Source of the DNA: Argopecten irradians
Lineage: Eukaryota; Mollusca; Bivalvia; Pectinida; Pectinidae
Assembly (NCBI RefSeq): GCF_041381155.1
Contig: NC_091143.1
Span: forward strand, 32,551,331 to 32,615,330
Reading direction: 5' to 3'
Length of the DNA: 64,000 nt
Below, in pieces: positions 49,024-63,298 of this stretch. The translations under genes were made by a program, and so were the position numbers. How positions within the stretch are numbered: position 1 is the stretch's first letter; every line of letters begins with the position of its first letter. The notes under the pieces are model-generated. The model was not told where the DNA came from. It made no database searches and saw nothing but the letters and a program-made list of their open reading frames with translations.

Positions 49024-52000
49024 GTGTGTTTCCACGTGCGATGTTTGGTGTACTGTGGCCTTGTGGTGCACCGTATCAGTATGCTGTGTTACGAAATCCG
49101 TGTCATATATGCGGCTCCCGCCCGCCCTTTGTCTATGGTCCGGCATTTCTTTAGTACCGTGGAGTATAAGCTCAACGGCCTTCACCTTTCCAAAATTGTT
49201 CCCGTGTTTCTGACAACAGTATAATTAACATCTGTTAACAACCATGTATACGTGTATTTGCTGCCAATCTGACATGGTTGTAGATATCATCAATATTTAC
49301 TGGATAATGTTCATGAGAAGATGTCATAATGGTGAAAAAGTCTTGAATACAATCAATGCGGGATGAATTCATGCCCTGTTTCTTTATCATTTACCATCTA
49401 TCATGACCTTGGTTTGTTATATGTAATTTTCGTCTAAAGCTGCTGCGTTCTAAATTATGATTCATTTGGAACACTTCAAATCCGGATGATCCGTGTTAAA
49501 GCCAAAACTAAAGAAAAGATATATTTTACTTGTTACTAAGTATTCGATCTTTTTGACTTGATAAAATTTGTTGAATGAAAACAGCCAAAACTGCCTTTAA
49601 AGACCATCAAAGGAACTATTCTGTATAGGCAGTAACAGACTATTCTACTATAGCGTTCTACCTCGTCTTTGATGGTCAGTTTCCACAGACCAGTTGGGTC
49701 CTCTCCCCATGACTGCACGGACATAAATGTCCAGTTTTGGAATCCGGCTGATGACCTGTCCATGGACCGTTCCGACAGTAGCATTGTCTCCATACCTACG
49801 GGTGTGGCATAGTAGTAATATTAGTCAGAGATATACAACAGTAGTACTGTCTCCATACCTACAGATGTGGTACAGTGGTAATATTAGTCAGAGATATACA
49901 ACAGTAGTACTGTCTCCATACCTACAGATGTGGTACAGTGGTAATATTAGTCAGAGATATACAACAGTAGTACTGTCTCCATACCTACAGATGTGGTACA
50001 GTGGTAATATTAGTCAGAGATATACAACAGTAGTACTGTCTCCATACCTACAGATGTGGTACAGTGGTAATATTAGTCAGAGATATACAACAGTAGTACT
50101 GTCTCCATACCTACAGATGTGGTACAGTGGTAATATTAGTCAGAGATATACAACAGTAGTACTGTCCATACCTACAGAGTGGTACAGTGGTAATATAGTC
50201 AGAGATATACAACGTAGTACTGTCTCCATACCTACAGATGTGGTACAGTGGTAATATTAGTCAGAGATATACAACAGTAGTACTGTCTCCATACCTACAG
50301 ATGTGGTACAGTGGTAATATTAGTCAGAGATATACAACAGTAGTACTGTCTCCATACCTACAGATGTGGTACAGTGGTAATATTAGTCAGAGATATACAA
50401 CAGTAGTACTGTCTCCATACCTACAGATGTGGTACAGTGGTAATATTAGTCAGAGATATACAACAGTAGTACTGTCTCCATACCTACAGATGTGGTACAG
50501 TGGTATATATTAGTCAGAGATATACAACAGTAGTACTGTCTCCATACCTACAGATGTGGTACAGTGGTAATATTAGTCAGAGATATACAACAGTAGTACT
50601 GTCTCCATACCTACAGATGTGGTACAGTGGTAATATTAGTCAGATATATACAACAGTAGTACTGTCTCCATACCTACAGATGTGGTACAGTGGTAATATT
50701 AGGAGATATACAACAGTAGTACTGTCTCCATACCTACAGATGTGGTACAGTGGTAATATTAGTCAGAGATATACAACAGTAGTACTGTCTCCATACCTAC
50801 AGATGTGGTACAGTGGTAATATTAGTCAGAGATATACAACAGTAGTACTGTCTCCATACCTACAGATGTGGTACAGTGGTAATATTAGTCAGAGATATAC
50901 AACAGTAGTACTGTCTCCATACCTACAGATGTGGTACAGTTGTATTATTAGTCAGAGATATACAACAATAGTAGAATTATCACTTTACCTACAGATACAG
51001 TATGTCACACCATTACAATAAGCCAGAGACATTCAACAATATCCATCCTGTGTACCCAAATTTTATAAATCATATTCATCTGTGTGATACAGTAGTTCAT
51101 TAATTGTAGTTAGGTATTTGAATATAAAACCCACTATTCGAAACAGGAATAAGAAAAACAAAGTGCATAAGTACCGGCATCTAGGTTCATTCCGGTGAGG
51201 AAGGTAAACTTAAGTCAGTCTATAACTAACGTATATAACATGGTATCAGGGATTGAGTTTCACAGGAGTACTATCAACGACGACTAATCACTATCCTTTG
51301 TTTAGAAACCTTGTGGTACAAAGGTATAAATCTTTTATAGTTAACAAATTTATCCCAGATACTACTTAATACTATATTTTCAACATAACACTGCTGATTT
51401 TCAGTCATACCAGACACACTGCATAGTGACGAAGTTGACATAGGCAACATACAACATTAGGAAGATATTGTTGATAATTAAACCGAGACTTACCACTTGG
51501 TGACGTTAGACTAATATGGAGATCACCCCTCCTGGAATAGTCCATGGTGATCCGCATCTGAATATGTTCAAGGTAATTGACCTCATTGGCCTGTCCTTTA
51601 CATCCACTTGTGGTCATGTCGATGTCCAGCCTATGACCACTGGACAATGATCTAGTAAAAGCCATACCGAATGAAATCATATGATGTGTGCGAAACCTTT
51701 ATTGAATGGAGACTTACAAAACAACACACATTCCATGCTCTACATCCAAATTACATCTATTAGCAATGTAAAATTTATGTTATTTACACATTGTGCATGG
51801 GAAAATATTGATGTATATATATACATGGACTAACGAATTATAACAATGATAATGCTTAAACATTCACATTGCCTTCCATATTCTGGTATTTCCATATCAA
51901 ACAACTCCACAGTGAATTGATTTCTCGATTCAAAGTCAAATAATCCATTGTACTTTCAGTTAATATTGTTGGAAATTATCCAATGTGTAAAACTCTAAAC

Positions 52001-55000
52001 TTTCCTGTGGCACCAAAGACGTCTCCATTATGACTCCTGGTAAAGTTTATCGGAGACAAAAGACTCGGTGGGGATTTTACGTTTCGATATATTGAACAAG
52101 TCGGACCTCTATAATAGTATTCCACATCGAAATGATTTAAGTTACACATATCAATTAATACTAAATCGTACCATCGTGTATTGTTATTTATGTATTATAT
52201 AATAAAGCATGTAGTTTAATTATTATGTTTCTGTTGACTTCTTCGTGGTTGTTGAAATGAAAAAATCATTGACCTGGTCGTTATTGCATTAATCGATATT
52301 TTGATTTTTCACTTTTTGATGTACTTACTGAGGTAAATTAGAGTTAGAATCCGAGTGTACTGTGCAGATGTATTTCTCCGGAACTGATTTCCATGTTCTT
52401 GGATTAGATTCCTGTACCAAACTAGCAGCGTGTAACAGTCCAAAGCCAAAGGCGTTATTGACCCAATATCCGGCCCCGTTTCTCTTCCATCCGTGGTTGT
52501 TTTTCAGTGGGGAATAACCGGATGTCCACGCAACCAAGTGCTGCATGTCTCTCCATGTCAAATCAGGACTAAATAAATATCGATAAGTTATAAATGGATC
52601 CAAAAACAGATTACAACGGAAAGACTATGAGTGCACAGATCCTATATGCATGTTTGGGGACAAGCCATGTGGTTACAAAGGAAACTGTAACGACATCTTT
52701 AATTTTTTCTGACCTAGATTTAAATTTTAAGATAAAACGGAAACAATTTTATGCAATCAAATCTGTCAATACAGACCTTCAAAAACAAAGGAAATGGTCG
52801 TTAGAGTCTTGTTGCTTTAACGCGGTGTAATTGTGTTAAAATGACCAATGAGATCATCAGAAAGTGGACTCTTGAAGCACATAGTCTTAATAAACTCGAG
52901 CAGACAGTTAGAAAAATCGCCAACTCTATCACAAATCCAAACTAAACACGCTGTGCTTACTTTGCCTCCAGAACGAGGGCAAATATCCCAGCGGCCAATG
53001 GGGCAGCTGCAGAAGTACCCGTATGCTGTACTGTACATCCATTGTGTAAGTCTGCACTGGCCTGTAAAATTATTTTACTTTATTCAACGTGTTTAAAGAG
53101 TATATTTCTTACATAAGATTAGTGGCACGAAAAACGACTAAAATAATATTACTGTTACAACACGTACATTAAATCTGCAGTATACAATCACAATGTTTTA
53201 TTAAATGTGGTAACATATTAAAGCTATTTTAAGTATTTTGTAGATTTACATGTAGCTCAATTTTAAAATTTCGCTGATATTGCATCATGACTAAATGAAA
53301 TGATCTGAACACAGGGTAATTGATTTTGAAAGTGGTTATGTAATCAATTGTAGTCATGTACTAGAATATAAATCAATTGTATAACAAGGGATTTGGGTAA
53401 ATGGCAATATTCTTATTACTGTCGATACTTAGAGCGATAAAATCTCTTTAACTAGAAAATTCATTGTTTTACTATACGGTTCTACTGATGTAGTATCGTT
53501 AGAAAACTCTAGCACATCTCAGTGAGATAAAGTTGTGAAACATCATTTGTTATCTAGAATACCTACGTAACAACTGGTTAAATTTACTTCAAACTGGCAA
53601 AAGTATAGTCACACGTTAATAACGTAGCCAAATGGTACAAATTGTCGGTTAACTTTTTCTATCTTCATCAATGTTCAATTTTACGAAATCTACCAATTTA
53701 ATTAAATTTATTCTTGTAATTCTGCTCCACTAATATGTTTTGCGGTCGTGAAGCATCGTCGCGGAATAGAATTATAAGTCTAATTTTAATCATATTGAGA
53801 CATCTGAAAAGTTTTTAATCAAAATCAATATTAATTGTGCTGCATTCGTCAAAATAGTTAACAACTGAATTACGAATTACTGTCTTAAATATTACTGTAC
53901 ACATACCACTCGTTCGTCACCGAAAGCACCACTGGAGTAAGTTGTTGCCATGGTTGAAGCACATTTTTCAGCATACCATGGGGTCATCTGGTGCTGTGAC
54001 GCACTGCTAATTGAGAGTGAGTATATACTTCCGGTGTACCCATCACAGTCACAGTTGTCACCAAGACGGCCACCATTACCGGAAGCCCAAACATAGATGA
54101 CCCCTTTACCATTACGGCCCTAAAAGCATTAGTATATGTATGACATTCAAAATTTTAAGAGGGAGATTAACATTTTAAAAGTGTATGGAGTATTATACTA
54201 TATGTGCATCTATTGCATCTATATTAAAATCAGCCATCCTTTTTTTACATTTGACAAAGAAATAACTTTTCATTTGGTATTGCAATGATTCTGTTGACCT
54301 TCATGCCTATTTCATCTCAACAAAATAGATATGAGAGGACTTTCATTATTTGATTATTACAGGCTAACGTTGTTGGTTTGTGTTTGAAAGATAAATCGTC
54401 TTTGTGAAAACAACTGTTAGATCGTTTTTTATACCATCAAAGTTATCGTGAAGATGAAAAACAACACAATATTACATATGCTGACCTCTTTTATACCAAG
54501 CTCGAATGCCCTCTGTGCCATTTTGCCAGGTCCTTCCACCGTGGCTCCATCGTCATTCGGTCCCCAGGACGCACTGTATATATCTATATACTTATGGTTA
54601 AATGCTATTGCTTGTCCTTCCAGACTGTCGGTGACCCTTCCGTCCAACATCCGCACACCTGGCAGTCAGGAGTAACACGATAAACACAGATATGAAGACG
54701 TATATAGACAACAAAACGAGTGAAATGGTAATATCAATATAGCATTGAAATTGATTGCTCTAAACAAAATACGACAAAAAAAACTGTAAAATTTTAATTA
54801 ATTTTTTTTCAGCATTCGATTTTACTTCTTTATTGATAAATAAAACAACATTGTATAAATAGTATTGATAGCGACTATGGATTGCATTCAAAGACATTTT
54901 AGTAGATGTTACATGCCATGGGGCTGATGTGAATACATGTAATCACAAATGCATAAAAAGTCTACAATTTCTCACATATGAAATCCTGGCAAGATAATCG

Positions 55001-58000
55001 AATGCATGATAGTTATTCAAACAATTTACCTCTTTCAAACACTGGTTGAGTATCAATTAATCATCATCTGTCTTAATATATATGCTGCATGTACTATTTA
55101 ATATACGTGTACTATAGTTTAATAAGTTAAATGTATGTGTTTAGTACAATCCCCCGTTATCGAACCTGATTTGCCGTTGGGTATTTCAGCGGTACTGATA
55201 GACCCTGTGATAGTAACGCCCTGCAGGTGAGTACACCAAGTGTTTAATTTTATGCATCAATAAACAGCTATTGTAAAAACATTCCACACTTCTTTGATCA
55301 TTGGTCTTGTACCAAGTGATTTACATGACTGGTGCAAAGTCCCTGGTCTGATCCCTTGTGTGACAGTAGGGAAATGAGAGCGACATTAACTAGTGTTGAT
55401 AACATATGTGATGTATGGGATATGTAATAACACCAAGTTTACGATCCTCAAGGCTTTCCAAGGCGCTCGTAAAAATGACTGTTATTGCTCTGTATTGAGT
55501 CTGAAACGGAGGCTGGAAAATACACACTTGCCACAAAGACAATATTCCTTTGGGATATGTACGTTTTAAGGCTCAAAGAAACATCTATACATTTCCAGAA
55601 AGGATAATGTTGATGAATTACAAACAGTGTTAAATACAGGTAGGAATATCCATTGGTCCATTAGCTATTGATAGTAAAGTGGGCTGTAATTTACGAAAGC
55701 AGTTTGCACAGATCTATCAGGACCTCTCATGTATTGACTACACGTATTGCGTCGTCTATCAAACCATCACAATGGAATATATTGTAAACTTTGGAATCAT
55801 CCAGGTCGAATGTGCTTTTATCGGAATTAAGGTTTAACACACTATGTTATGTTCACTAGATATTAATAACACATTAAAACTGGTCAATGGAATGTAAAAT
55901 ATAGAATGAAATATCTACAAACAAAGGCATATACATTTTGTTAAAGTGAATAGTCGGGCAAAGAAAACCAGTCTAAATGCTTTCATTAGCCTTCCAAAAG
56001 TTCTCACATATTAATACGAAAGTTAAGTTCGGCTTAGTTTCAAAGTTCTGACCATTGAAATAAAGAAAAGTTGAAAGCATTGAAAGCGAGGCTGCGTGGA
56101 AATGTAACCACGGACATAGTCAGCCGAGAGGACGAAGGTCAAGTTCGGCTTAGTTTCCAAGTTCTGACCATTGAAATAAAGAAAAGTTGAAAGCATTGAA
56201 AGCGAGGCTGCGTGGAAATGTAACCACGGACATAGTCGGCCGAGAGGACGTTTTAGGATTCCTATACTTTAAATTAATTTCTGCGTACGCAGACAGATTT
56301 TGACGAGAGATTTTATTTTTCTATTTCATAAGAAATAATACTGGATACATTCACACCATTTTTACCTACTTTAGCCATCCTTGCCCGACTGTTCACTTTA
56401 AAGGATCTCGTATGTAAAGTGGATTTGGGTTTTGAAAACCAATATCTGCATGTATATGGATACTAATGTCAACGTTAGTATTTATTATGTTGAAGATTGC
56501 TGAGAAGATATGCACTTTTTATACGAGTTTTAAGTGTGCTTTTTATCTATTATATCAAAGCTAATATACTTTATAACGGTAAATAGTGACATTGACAAGT
56601 TGTCTACATCGCAGATATGTTGATGGGTCCTTAGCGATGTCTGTGCAGGATTCTGGGACGGTTTCTGTTAGTAATGACGTCATACCTCCTATCCTAGAAT
56701 TGAAGGCTACGCCGACACCACACAAGCTATTGTTAGCCACCATGGCAATCTCTCCGGCACATCTGGTACCGTGCCTATAAGATATAAACATCAGGGGTCA
56801 CACAGTCTCACCAGACAATCATGTGTAGATTTCTGTTTATTTTGTGAAACATGCAATACGTTCCGATGAACATTTTTAGCTGCAAACCTCCGAGAACAGT
56901 TTTCATATTTTGGTGCAACATAAGATACTTTGCATAATGATATCTTGATTATAAAAAAACAACGTTTTCTCACGATCTTTTAATTTGAATGCATAATCAT
57001 TGGTTTAACTATTATTTGACATTTTGATAAAACCTACCTATTAAGAGTGTTTACAACATATTGGTTTTAGATAATACGTATCAACATACTTGTTTTCGTT
57101 GGTAATATCGTATCTTGGCTGTGGGTCATGATCACGTCCATTCAAATCTGTACTTGCTCGCGGATCCTGTGTGAAACAATCATCGGACGAATTTAATCAT
57201 GTTTTATGTCATATACTGTAATATTGTAACAGTATACATATAATTTACACAATTTTTACACAGGAGATCTCTCACGTAAATAAAATTGTGTTCATTGCTG
57301 TGTGACTGAAAATCTGTCATTTATAAGGCTAAGTTTGAAATTCATCACATGTTTACTTGTTCGAAATCAATTTGATGTTAACGTTTGATTGTCAAAAATA
57401 AGAATGTTTGCAATATCGAGAATTTTGTATGAACATATTTTTGCATGTGACGTAGCCAAAGAATTTGGCCCATATAGTGATAACCATTAATAGTTCAACC
57501 TTTTGTGGTTGAAGATGTGAGTAGTAGTATGTTGTGGGTCAAGGAAGTAATGCCAACAGTTGTATTTCAGATAACACTGGATTCTTATCAACATATACAG
57601 GGTACAAATTACTGTAAGTAGTACATAGAGGGAAAAGACGTAATTCTAACTGTGTAGACAAAATATTGTCAAATGCTCGAGGCGATCTGCCTCTTTGTCA
57701 AGACACAAAAAGAAACAAAAAATGTATATTAAAGGCGGTCACGATCGCCTCAAAAATTCGATAACATATATACAAAAAATGTAATATTCTCTTTGGTCAC
57801 ACACACACACATATATATATAGTGATGGTTCTTAGTGCTTCATTCATCGTGATATAAGTATGATGTGAGAAGTACAGTTGTGGTCAAACACACACACACA
57901 CACACACACATATACATATATATATATGGTTCCGATTTCGATCTCCGCTTGGCGAAGGATATATTGTATAACTGTATTATAATACTTGTTTCGTTTGTCT

Positions 58001-60619
58001 ATTCTATTTTCTATAATTATTTAGGCTACATGTCATGTGTTTGGTTGTATTCGTGTCTTGATAATGAGGTGTCTTGCATAGTTTGTCTACATGGTTAGTA
58101 TTACTACAGTACCATTTACACACATATGATTATATGAGGTTAGCTTTCAAAATTACAAAGAATGCGAGCCTAAACAACTTGATACAGGCATCTAATACTC
58201 ACGTAGTTCTGCGCTAAGTCCGTATGGTTGTGTTCAATACCTGGACAACAAATTAATCGATATCTTTATTTTCATAACAATCAAGTTTAGTGTTTAATCA
58301 TTGCTGTCACTATTTCTTTTTATTTTTATCGGGGCATGAAAACAAATTTGTTTGTAAACTGTGTGAATCTGCGTAACGGATTCTCACAAAAATTTGTGAA
58401 TAATTTATTTCATACCCCGATTTTTTTTTTCTAATTATGTGACATTAATGCTTAATTTTGTTATCTATTTGATAAAATAAAGTATGTTGAAATGTACCAT
58501 TCTAGTGATTTTTCAAGGGATTCTTTTCCGAGTCAATACGCAACGTCAATGTCGCTATTTTGGCGTCACCATAACGTCGGTGTTTCGGGTCATTCTCGAT
58601 TTTTTTTTCATAGTTATATAAAAAAGTATTGGCCAGTCAGAAAGCCAGTTTTGGTATGAAACCCAAGAAAAAATAATTATATTTCTCTGTGAAAAAACCG
58701 CCTCTCTGTCGTGGAAAGTAAAAGTCAGTACAAATTCGCGAAGATGAACACTTGCAGATTTGAAATTTGTTTATATTGATTAACAGAAACAAACTTTACT
58801 TGCAAAATTTGCGAAAGGAAGTCTCACACAAAACAACTGTTATTTACAGTAAAGCAGATATGAAATACGGAATTGATTATATATAGGTATAAAAAGGAAA
58901 AAAAACTAATATGTTTTGTCCTTTTTTATCACCAATCATAATATAATTTCACTTTCTTTATTATACAACTGGAGATCTATACAAAAAGTAGGGCGAATTA
59001 ACCTCATAACCGGCATATTTCGTTACAAGTCATACGAGAAAATGTCAAATCAAAACTACTCTTTCGTTTATGTCTGTGATATAGTATATCATATCGGTCT
59101 AACGCTTTATTTGATAAAGTACCTTTTGTCTCATTTAACAACTTTTAAATTGCCCGCTATTCAGAAAACGTCGGCTTATTTTTGAGATAATTTCACTGTA
59201 AGAAATCCAAGGCTTACTTTCAAGTGCAGCCTATTTTTAAAGTGGGCATATTTTAAAGATAAATTTCACTATAAGCAATCCAAGGCTTATTTCAAGACCG
59301 GCCTATTTTCGTTTCAGACTTATCATCGAGATTTTAGGGTATAGTTGTTATTGTAAACATACTTAATTCCGCGTGCGATTTATTTTAGTGTATCATATTA
59401 CTATATTACGCGTACAATAAAATTCGTATATTATACGCGAGCGGTTGGAATTTGTTTAATCACTTCGCTCGAAAATGACAATTGCAATACAAGTTTTAAA
59501 CAGTAAATCGAGAACTAAATCATCGCGAAATGTGAAAAGTAAAATGTAAATGAAATGTGAAATGAATTCGACGTGAAAGTAAGTTTGTTGATAATATATA
59601 CATGTTTAAAAAAATAGCAAAACGAGAAGCGTACCGTCGTCGAGGACAGTGATGACAACGCCCTTTCCGGTGATGCCCTGGTTCCACACGGGGATAATAT
59701 GGAGGTCATACTTAGGCTTTGTTAGGTCATGGGTTTTATCTTTCTGTATTAATGTAAATACATTATAAATGAACCATTATAGATAATGATACATGGCAAT
59801 AGATTGATTACTTACACTAAATGTTTTCCAAAATACTATAGCCAAAATCATCATACATCGACTATACAATGCATTGTGTAGTGCGGTTTTATTGATTTTC
59901 CATCATTGCTGCATTTTGCTCCTAATGTCAGATAAAGATACTTACAATGATAATGTATATTATCATTAAAACGGATACATGTATATGTAGCTGTAACTAT
60001 CACCGTTATAAAACAGTATCGTGTAAAGAACTGTGATTTAGCTTCTTAATGTTTTCTTCTTTTGGACGCATTTTCTGAATTGCTATTTTGCTGGTTTGAA
60101 ATAATTCCACGTATCAAGATATTTGGCATTTTGTTGTTATTTTCGATAGGTTTTATTTTTTTAGTCTCCGTTATAGGTGGGCTTATTTTACGATGTATGT
60201 TTTTACTTAATGGTGAGATGTGGGGAGATAACAATATGAAATTTGATGTCATCTTTAAAAATTGATGACGTCATCAAAATAAATGCGTTTATCTAAATTA
60301 TTCTTCAGGTATTTTGCTATACATGTACGTTGATAAATATACCATCGTTTATAACAATGAATTTGTGGTTCTTAAACATCCCATCAATGTACATATGTAT
60401 ATATCATTCTATTTATCTGTATTTAATGTATCTCTTTACAAATAATGTCAGATACTAAAACATTACGTCATTTTACGTCATACTCACTATGTACCACTGC
60501 TTCGTCCACAGAGGATCATTAAACTCCATATGGATGTACTGTCTCTCTTCACGTTCCCGTTCATCCGTGACTTCTCGTTTGGATCGAGATTTGGAAACCT
60601 GTTGTTCAGCCCAGTTTAC
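49024..60619 (-). CDS. PCSK1: Prohormone convertase 1/3 (kexin-type subtilisin protease), partial
   Basis: Cleaves prohormones at paired basic residues in the regulated secretory pathway. Minus-strand exons: 60488-60619, 59635-59743, 58203-58240, 57090-57166, 56686-56774, 54486-54658, 53907-54119, 52961-53061, 52329-52568, 51494-51651, 49662-49795, 49024-49209. They sum to 1650 nt, 550 in-frame codons, with GT-AG junctions and matching phases. In order: autocleavage site KSRSKR, mature start EVTDERE, catalytic Asp in VVITVLDDG, His in [25 protein letters not shown], oxyanion Asn in YVWASGNGG, Ser in [13 protein letters not shown]. The P domain follows with [17 protein letters not shown] (RRGDL intact), [15 protein letters not shown] and [23 protein letters not shown] and [12 protein letters not shown] favour PC1/3 over furin or PC2. 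The signal peptide and most of the prodomain lie beyond 64000; the C-terminal tail after 49024 is not found. Donors at 54485 (GTCAGC) and 49661 (GTAGAA) are weak. Confidence 0.95.
49772..50995. repeat. 63-bp minisatellite derived from a PCSK1 intron-exon junction
   Basis: About 19 units of 63 bp abut and overlap the start of the PCSK1 exon 49662-49795. Read on the minus strand, every unit contains ACCACATCTGTAG followed by GTATGGAGACAGTACTACTG. This is a copy of the real 3' splice site and of about the first 24 nt of the exon (GTATGGAGACAATGCTACTG). The long plus-strand frame with a 21-residue period is an artefact, since 63 is divisible by three. Confidence 0.96.
55941..56401. mobile_element. 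MITE family M2, copy 2, with internal duplication
   Basis: Same termini as 44463-44807. It is about 115 bp longer because the segment with GAAAGCGAGGCTGCGTGGAA occurs twice (about 56085 and 56200). It lies in the PCSK1 intron between exons 56686 and 54658. Confidence 0.9.
57797..57929. repeat. Two (CA)n(TA)n microsatellites
   Basis: CA runs followed by TA runs at about 57797-57821 and 57887-57927, about 65 bp apart, in a PCSK1 intron. Confidence 0.93.
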
Positions 60620-61195
60620 CTAAGATTATAAAAACGAAAACATAAAATGAAGGTTGCATATCTGCACTTAAAATAGCTAGCCGAATGGTTTTCATTGTTA
60701 CTACGTAATTAGCAATTTATTTGTAGCAATGCATCTTAATAGAGTAATATGATATAATTTTTTATCAGAAGATGTCTTTTAGATTTTACCTGTGCATGTT
60801 CATTATTGCTACGTTTCAAAATATTGAAGTGTGTTGCTGTTCATAACTTGACGTTGTTTTGTTAAAAAAAAGACAAACACGTCTAGCGAAGAACATATAT
60901 ATCAAATCGCTGTGCGTCATTATAGAGATTGAACAGTGTTTTGATTGCGTTAAAGGGGGTATGAACGCAATGGGATACAGACATATTCAATGTAGCGCGT
61001 TACATAAATAAGTCTATTTTTACATGATCGTGATCAAATTTAAAACGATGTTGGTTGCTAAGCTGGGTAACTACGGTAGTCAGGATATAGTTCTGATTGT
61101 TTAATGTTATAGCTGCAGTTTGGTTTGATATATAACAATGACAGCTTTCAATTATTTTTAAAATACGGTTTCTTTTTTCAATTTATTATACAATG
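59276..61195. repeat. Direct duplication, copy A (carries intact PCSK1 exons)
   Basis: Highly similar to 62086-64000 at an offset of about 2.81 kb. It contains the intact exons 59635-59743 and 60488-60619. Homology begins abruptly at CAATCCAAGGCTTATTTCAA. If the repeat is a true tandem, copy A extends to about 62085. Confidence 0.95.
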
Positions 61196-62085
61196 TATAT
61201 CAATAATGTCTACTTCGAATAAAAATTGAGATAATCGAGGCGGAACGACTACCGGTATGTATTGTTGTCAGGGTAGTGATGCGGTCCGAAGTGGAGCGAG
61301 CCGCCATATTTGATTTTCAATCGAAGAAAATTACTGTGCTATGGCCTATTGATATGACCGCTGAGCTGCTGAATGTTTGTCATGTATGTATCGGTCTACA
61401 ATCGCGATATAGACTAAATTCTTCATAGTCATGATTTTATTGTACGGAGGAAAGACGGGGGGTAAAGCTGATGATACTGTTTCGGATAGGTTACAATCCT
61501 GTACATGACGTGTTTACCTATTATATCTGTAGCAAGGCGCCAGTTGCAAATTTTGTCAAAAATAACATTTCTATTTTTAGTAGATTTTTTATACGGGGAT
61601 TTTAAGAAATGGCCCAGTTGGCGGCCATTTTGAAATTGTGTCTTTTTTTCGCTTTTATGTGAGCTACAGTTTTACCATTTTTTACTGAAATTGTTTTTAC
61701 TTAAATCATCACTGCGTCAGTATTTTTAGCTGTATCGAGCTATTTTTTGCTGCAAATCTTTTCTGGGTTCGTGGTAACTTAAATATTGAGCATTAATGTG
61801 TGAAATGATATCCTTTTGTCACTTTATTTTTACATTTAATAGTAATTTGAGCACTTTTATATTTTACTCTAAAATACTGAAATAAATAGCAGATATTCAA
61901 ATGGGACAAAAAAGTAAGCACACCGACCCCCCATTTTTCTATTTTTTTTAAATACCAGAACCTTTCCTATAAAGGATTAAATTTGGTAAAAATGGCTGAA
62001 AATGGTGCATTTTGTAGCTCAAAATTAAGGAGTAGCTAGGGGTAGCATATGTTGATATTCGGAGAAAACATATTAGTCTTATTAA
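61196..62085. other. Spacer between duplicate blocks, no exon seen
   Basis: Presumably the rest of the ~2.8-kb repeat unit; its counterpart would lie beyond the window. No exon is recognised in it. Confidence 0.5.
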
Positions 62086-62446
62086 TCAATCCAAGGCTTA
62101 TTTCAAGACCGGCCTATTTTCGTTTCAGACTTATCATCGAGATTTTAGGGTATAGTAGTTATTGTAAACATACTTAATTCCGCGTGCGATTTATTTTAGT
62201 GTATCATATTACTATATTACGCGTACAATAAAATTCGTATATTATACGCGAGCGGTTGGAATTTGTTTAATCACTTCGCTCGAAAATGACAATTGCAATA
62301 CAAGTTTTAAACAGTAAATCGAGAACTAAATCATCGCGAAATGTGAAATGTAAAATGTAAATGAAATGTGAAATGAATTCGACGTGAAAATAAGTTTGTT
62401 GATAATATATACATGTTTAAAAAAAATAGCAAAACGAGAAGCGTAC

Positions 62447-62557
62447 CGTCGTCGAGGACAGTGATGACAACGCCCTTTCCGGTGATGCCCTGGTTCCACA
62501 CGGGGATATAATATGGAGGTCATACTTAGGCTTTGTTAGGTCATGGGTTTTATCTTT
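62447..62557 (-). pseudogene. PCSK1: Duplicate PCSK1 exon (catalytic Asp exon) with 2-bp insertion
   Basis: Copy of exon 59635-59743, 111 nt instead of 109. An extra AT lies at about 62506-62509 (GGGGATATAATATGG against GGGGATAATATGG), shifting the frame upstream of the VVITVLDDG segment. Both splice sites are retained and the rest of the exon is identical. Confidence 0.9.
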
Positions 62558-63298
62558 CTGTATTAATGTAAATACATTATAAATTAACCATTATAGATAA
62601 TGATACATGGCAATAGATTGATTACTATAACACTAAATGTTTTCCAAAATACTAAAGCCAAAATCATCATACATCGACTATACAATGCATTGTGTAGTGC
62701 GGTTTTACTGATTTTCCATCATTGCTGCATTTTGCTCCTTATGTCCGATACAGATACTTACAATGAGAATGTATATTATCATTAAAACGGATACATGTAT
62801 ATGTAGCTGTAACTATCACCGTTATAAAAACAGTATCGTGTAAAGAACTGTGATTTAGCTTCTTAATGTTTTCTTCTTTTGGACGCATTTTCTGAATTGC
62901 AATTTTGCTGGTTTGAAATAATTCCACGTATCAAGATATTTGGCATTTTGTTGTTATTTTCGATAGGTTTTATTTTTCTAGTCTCCGTTATAGGTGGGCT
63001 TATTTTACGATGTATGTTTTTACTTAATGGTGAGATGTGGGGAGATAACAATATGAAGTTTGATGTCATCTTTAAAAATTGATGACGTCATCACAATAAA
63101 TGCGTTTATCTAAATTATTCTTCAGGTATTTTGCTATACATGATAAATATACCATCGTTTATAACAATGAATTTGTGGTTCTTAAAACATCCCATCAATG
63201 TACATATGTATATATCATTCTATTTATCTGTATTTAATGTATCTCTTTACAAATAATGTCAGATACTAAAACATTACGTCATTTTACGTCATACTCAC

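Noticed and set aside
49727-51021. Plus-strand frames with a 21-residue repeat
   Set aside because: They are the 63-bp minisatellite read antisense to PCSK1.
60062-60265. 67-codon plus-strand frame conserved in both duplicate blocks (also 62879-63082)
   Set aside because: It opens with TTG, lies in a PCSK1 intron, and is conserved only because the whole block was duplicated.
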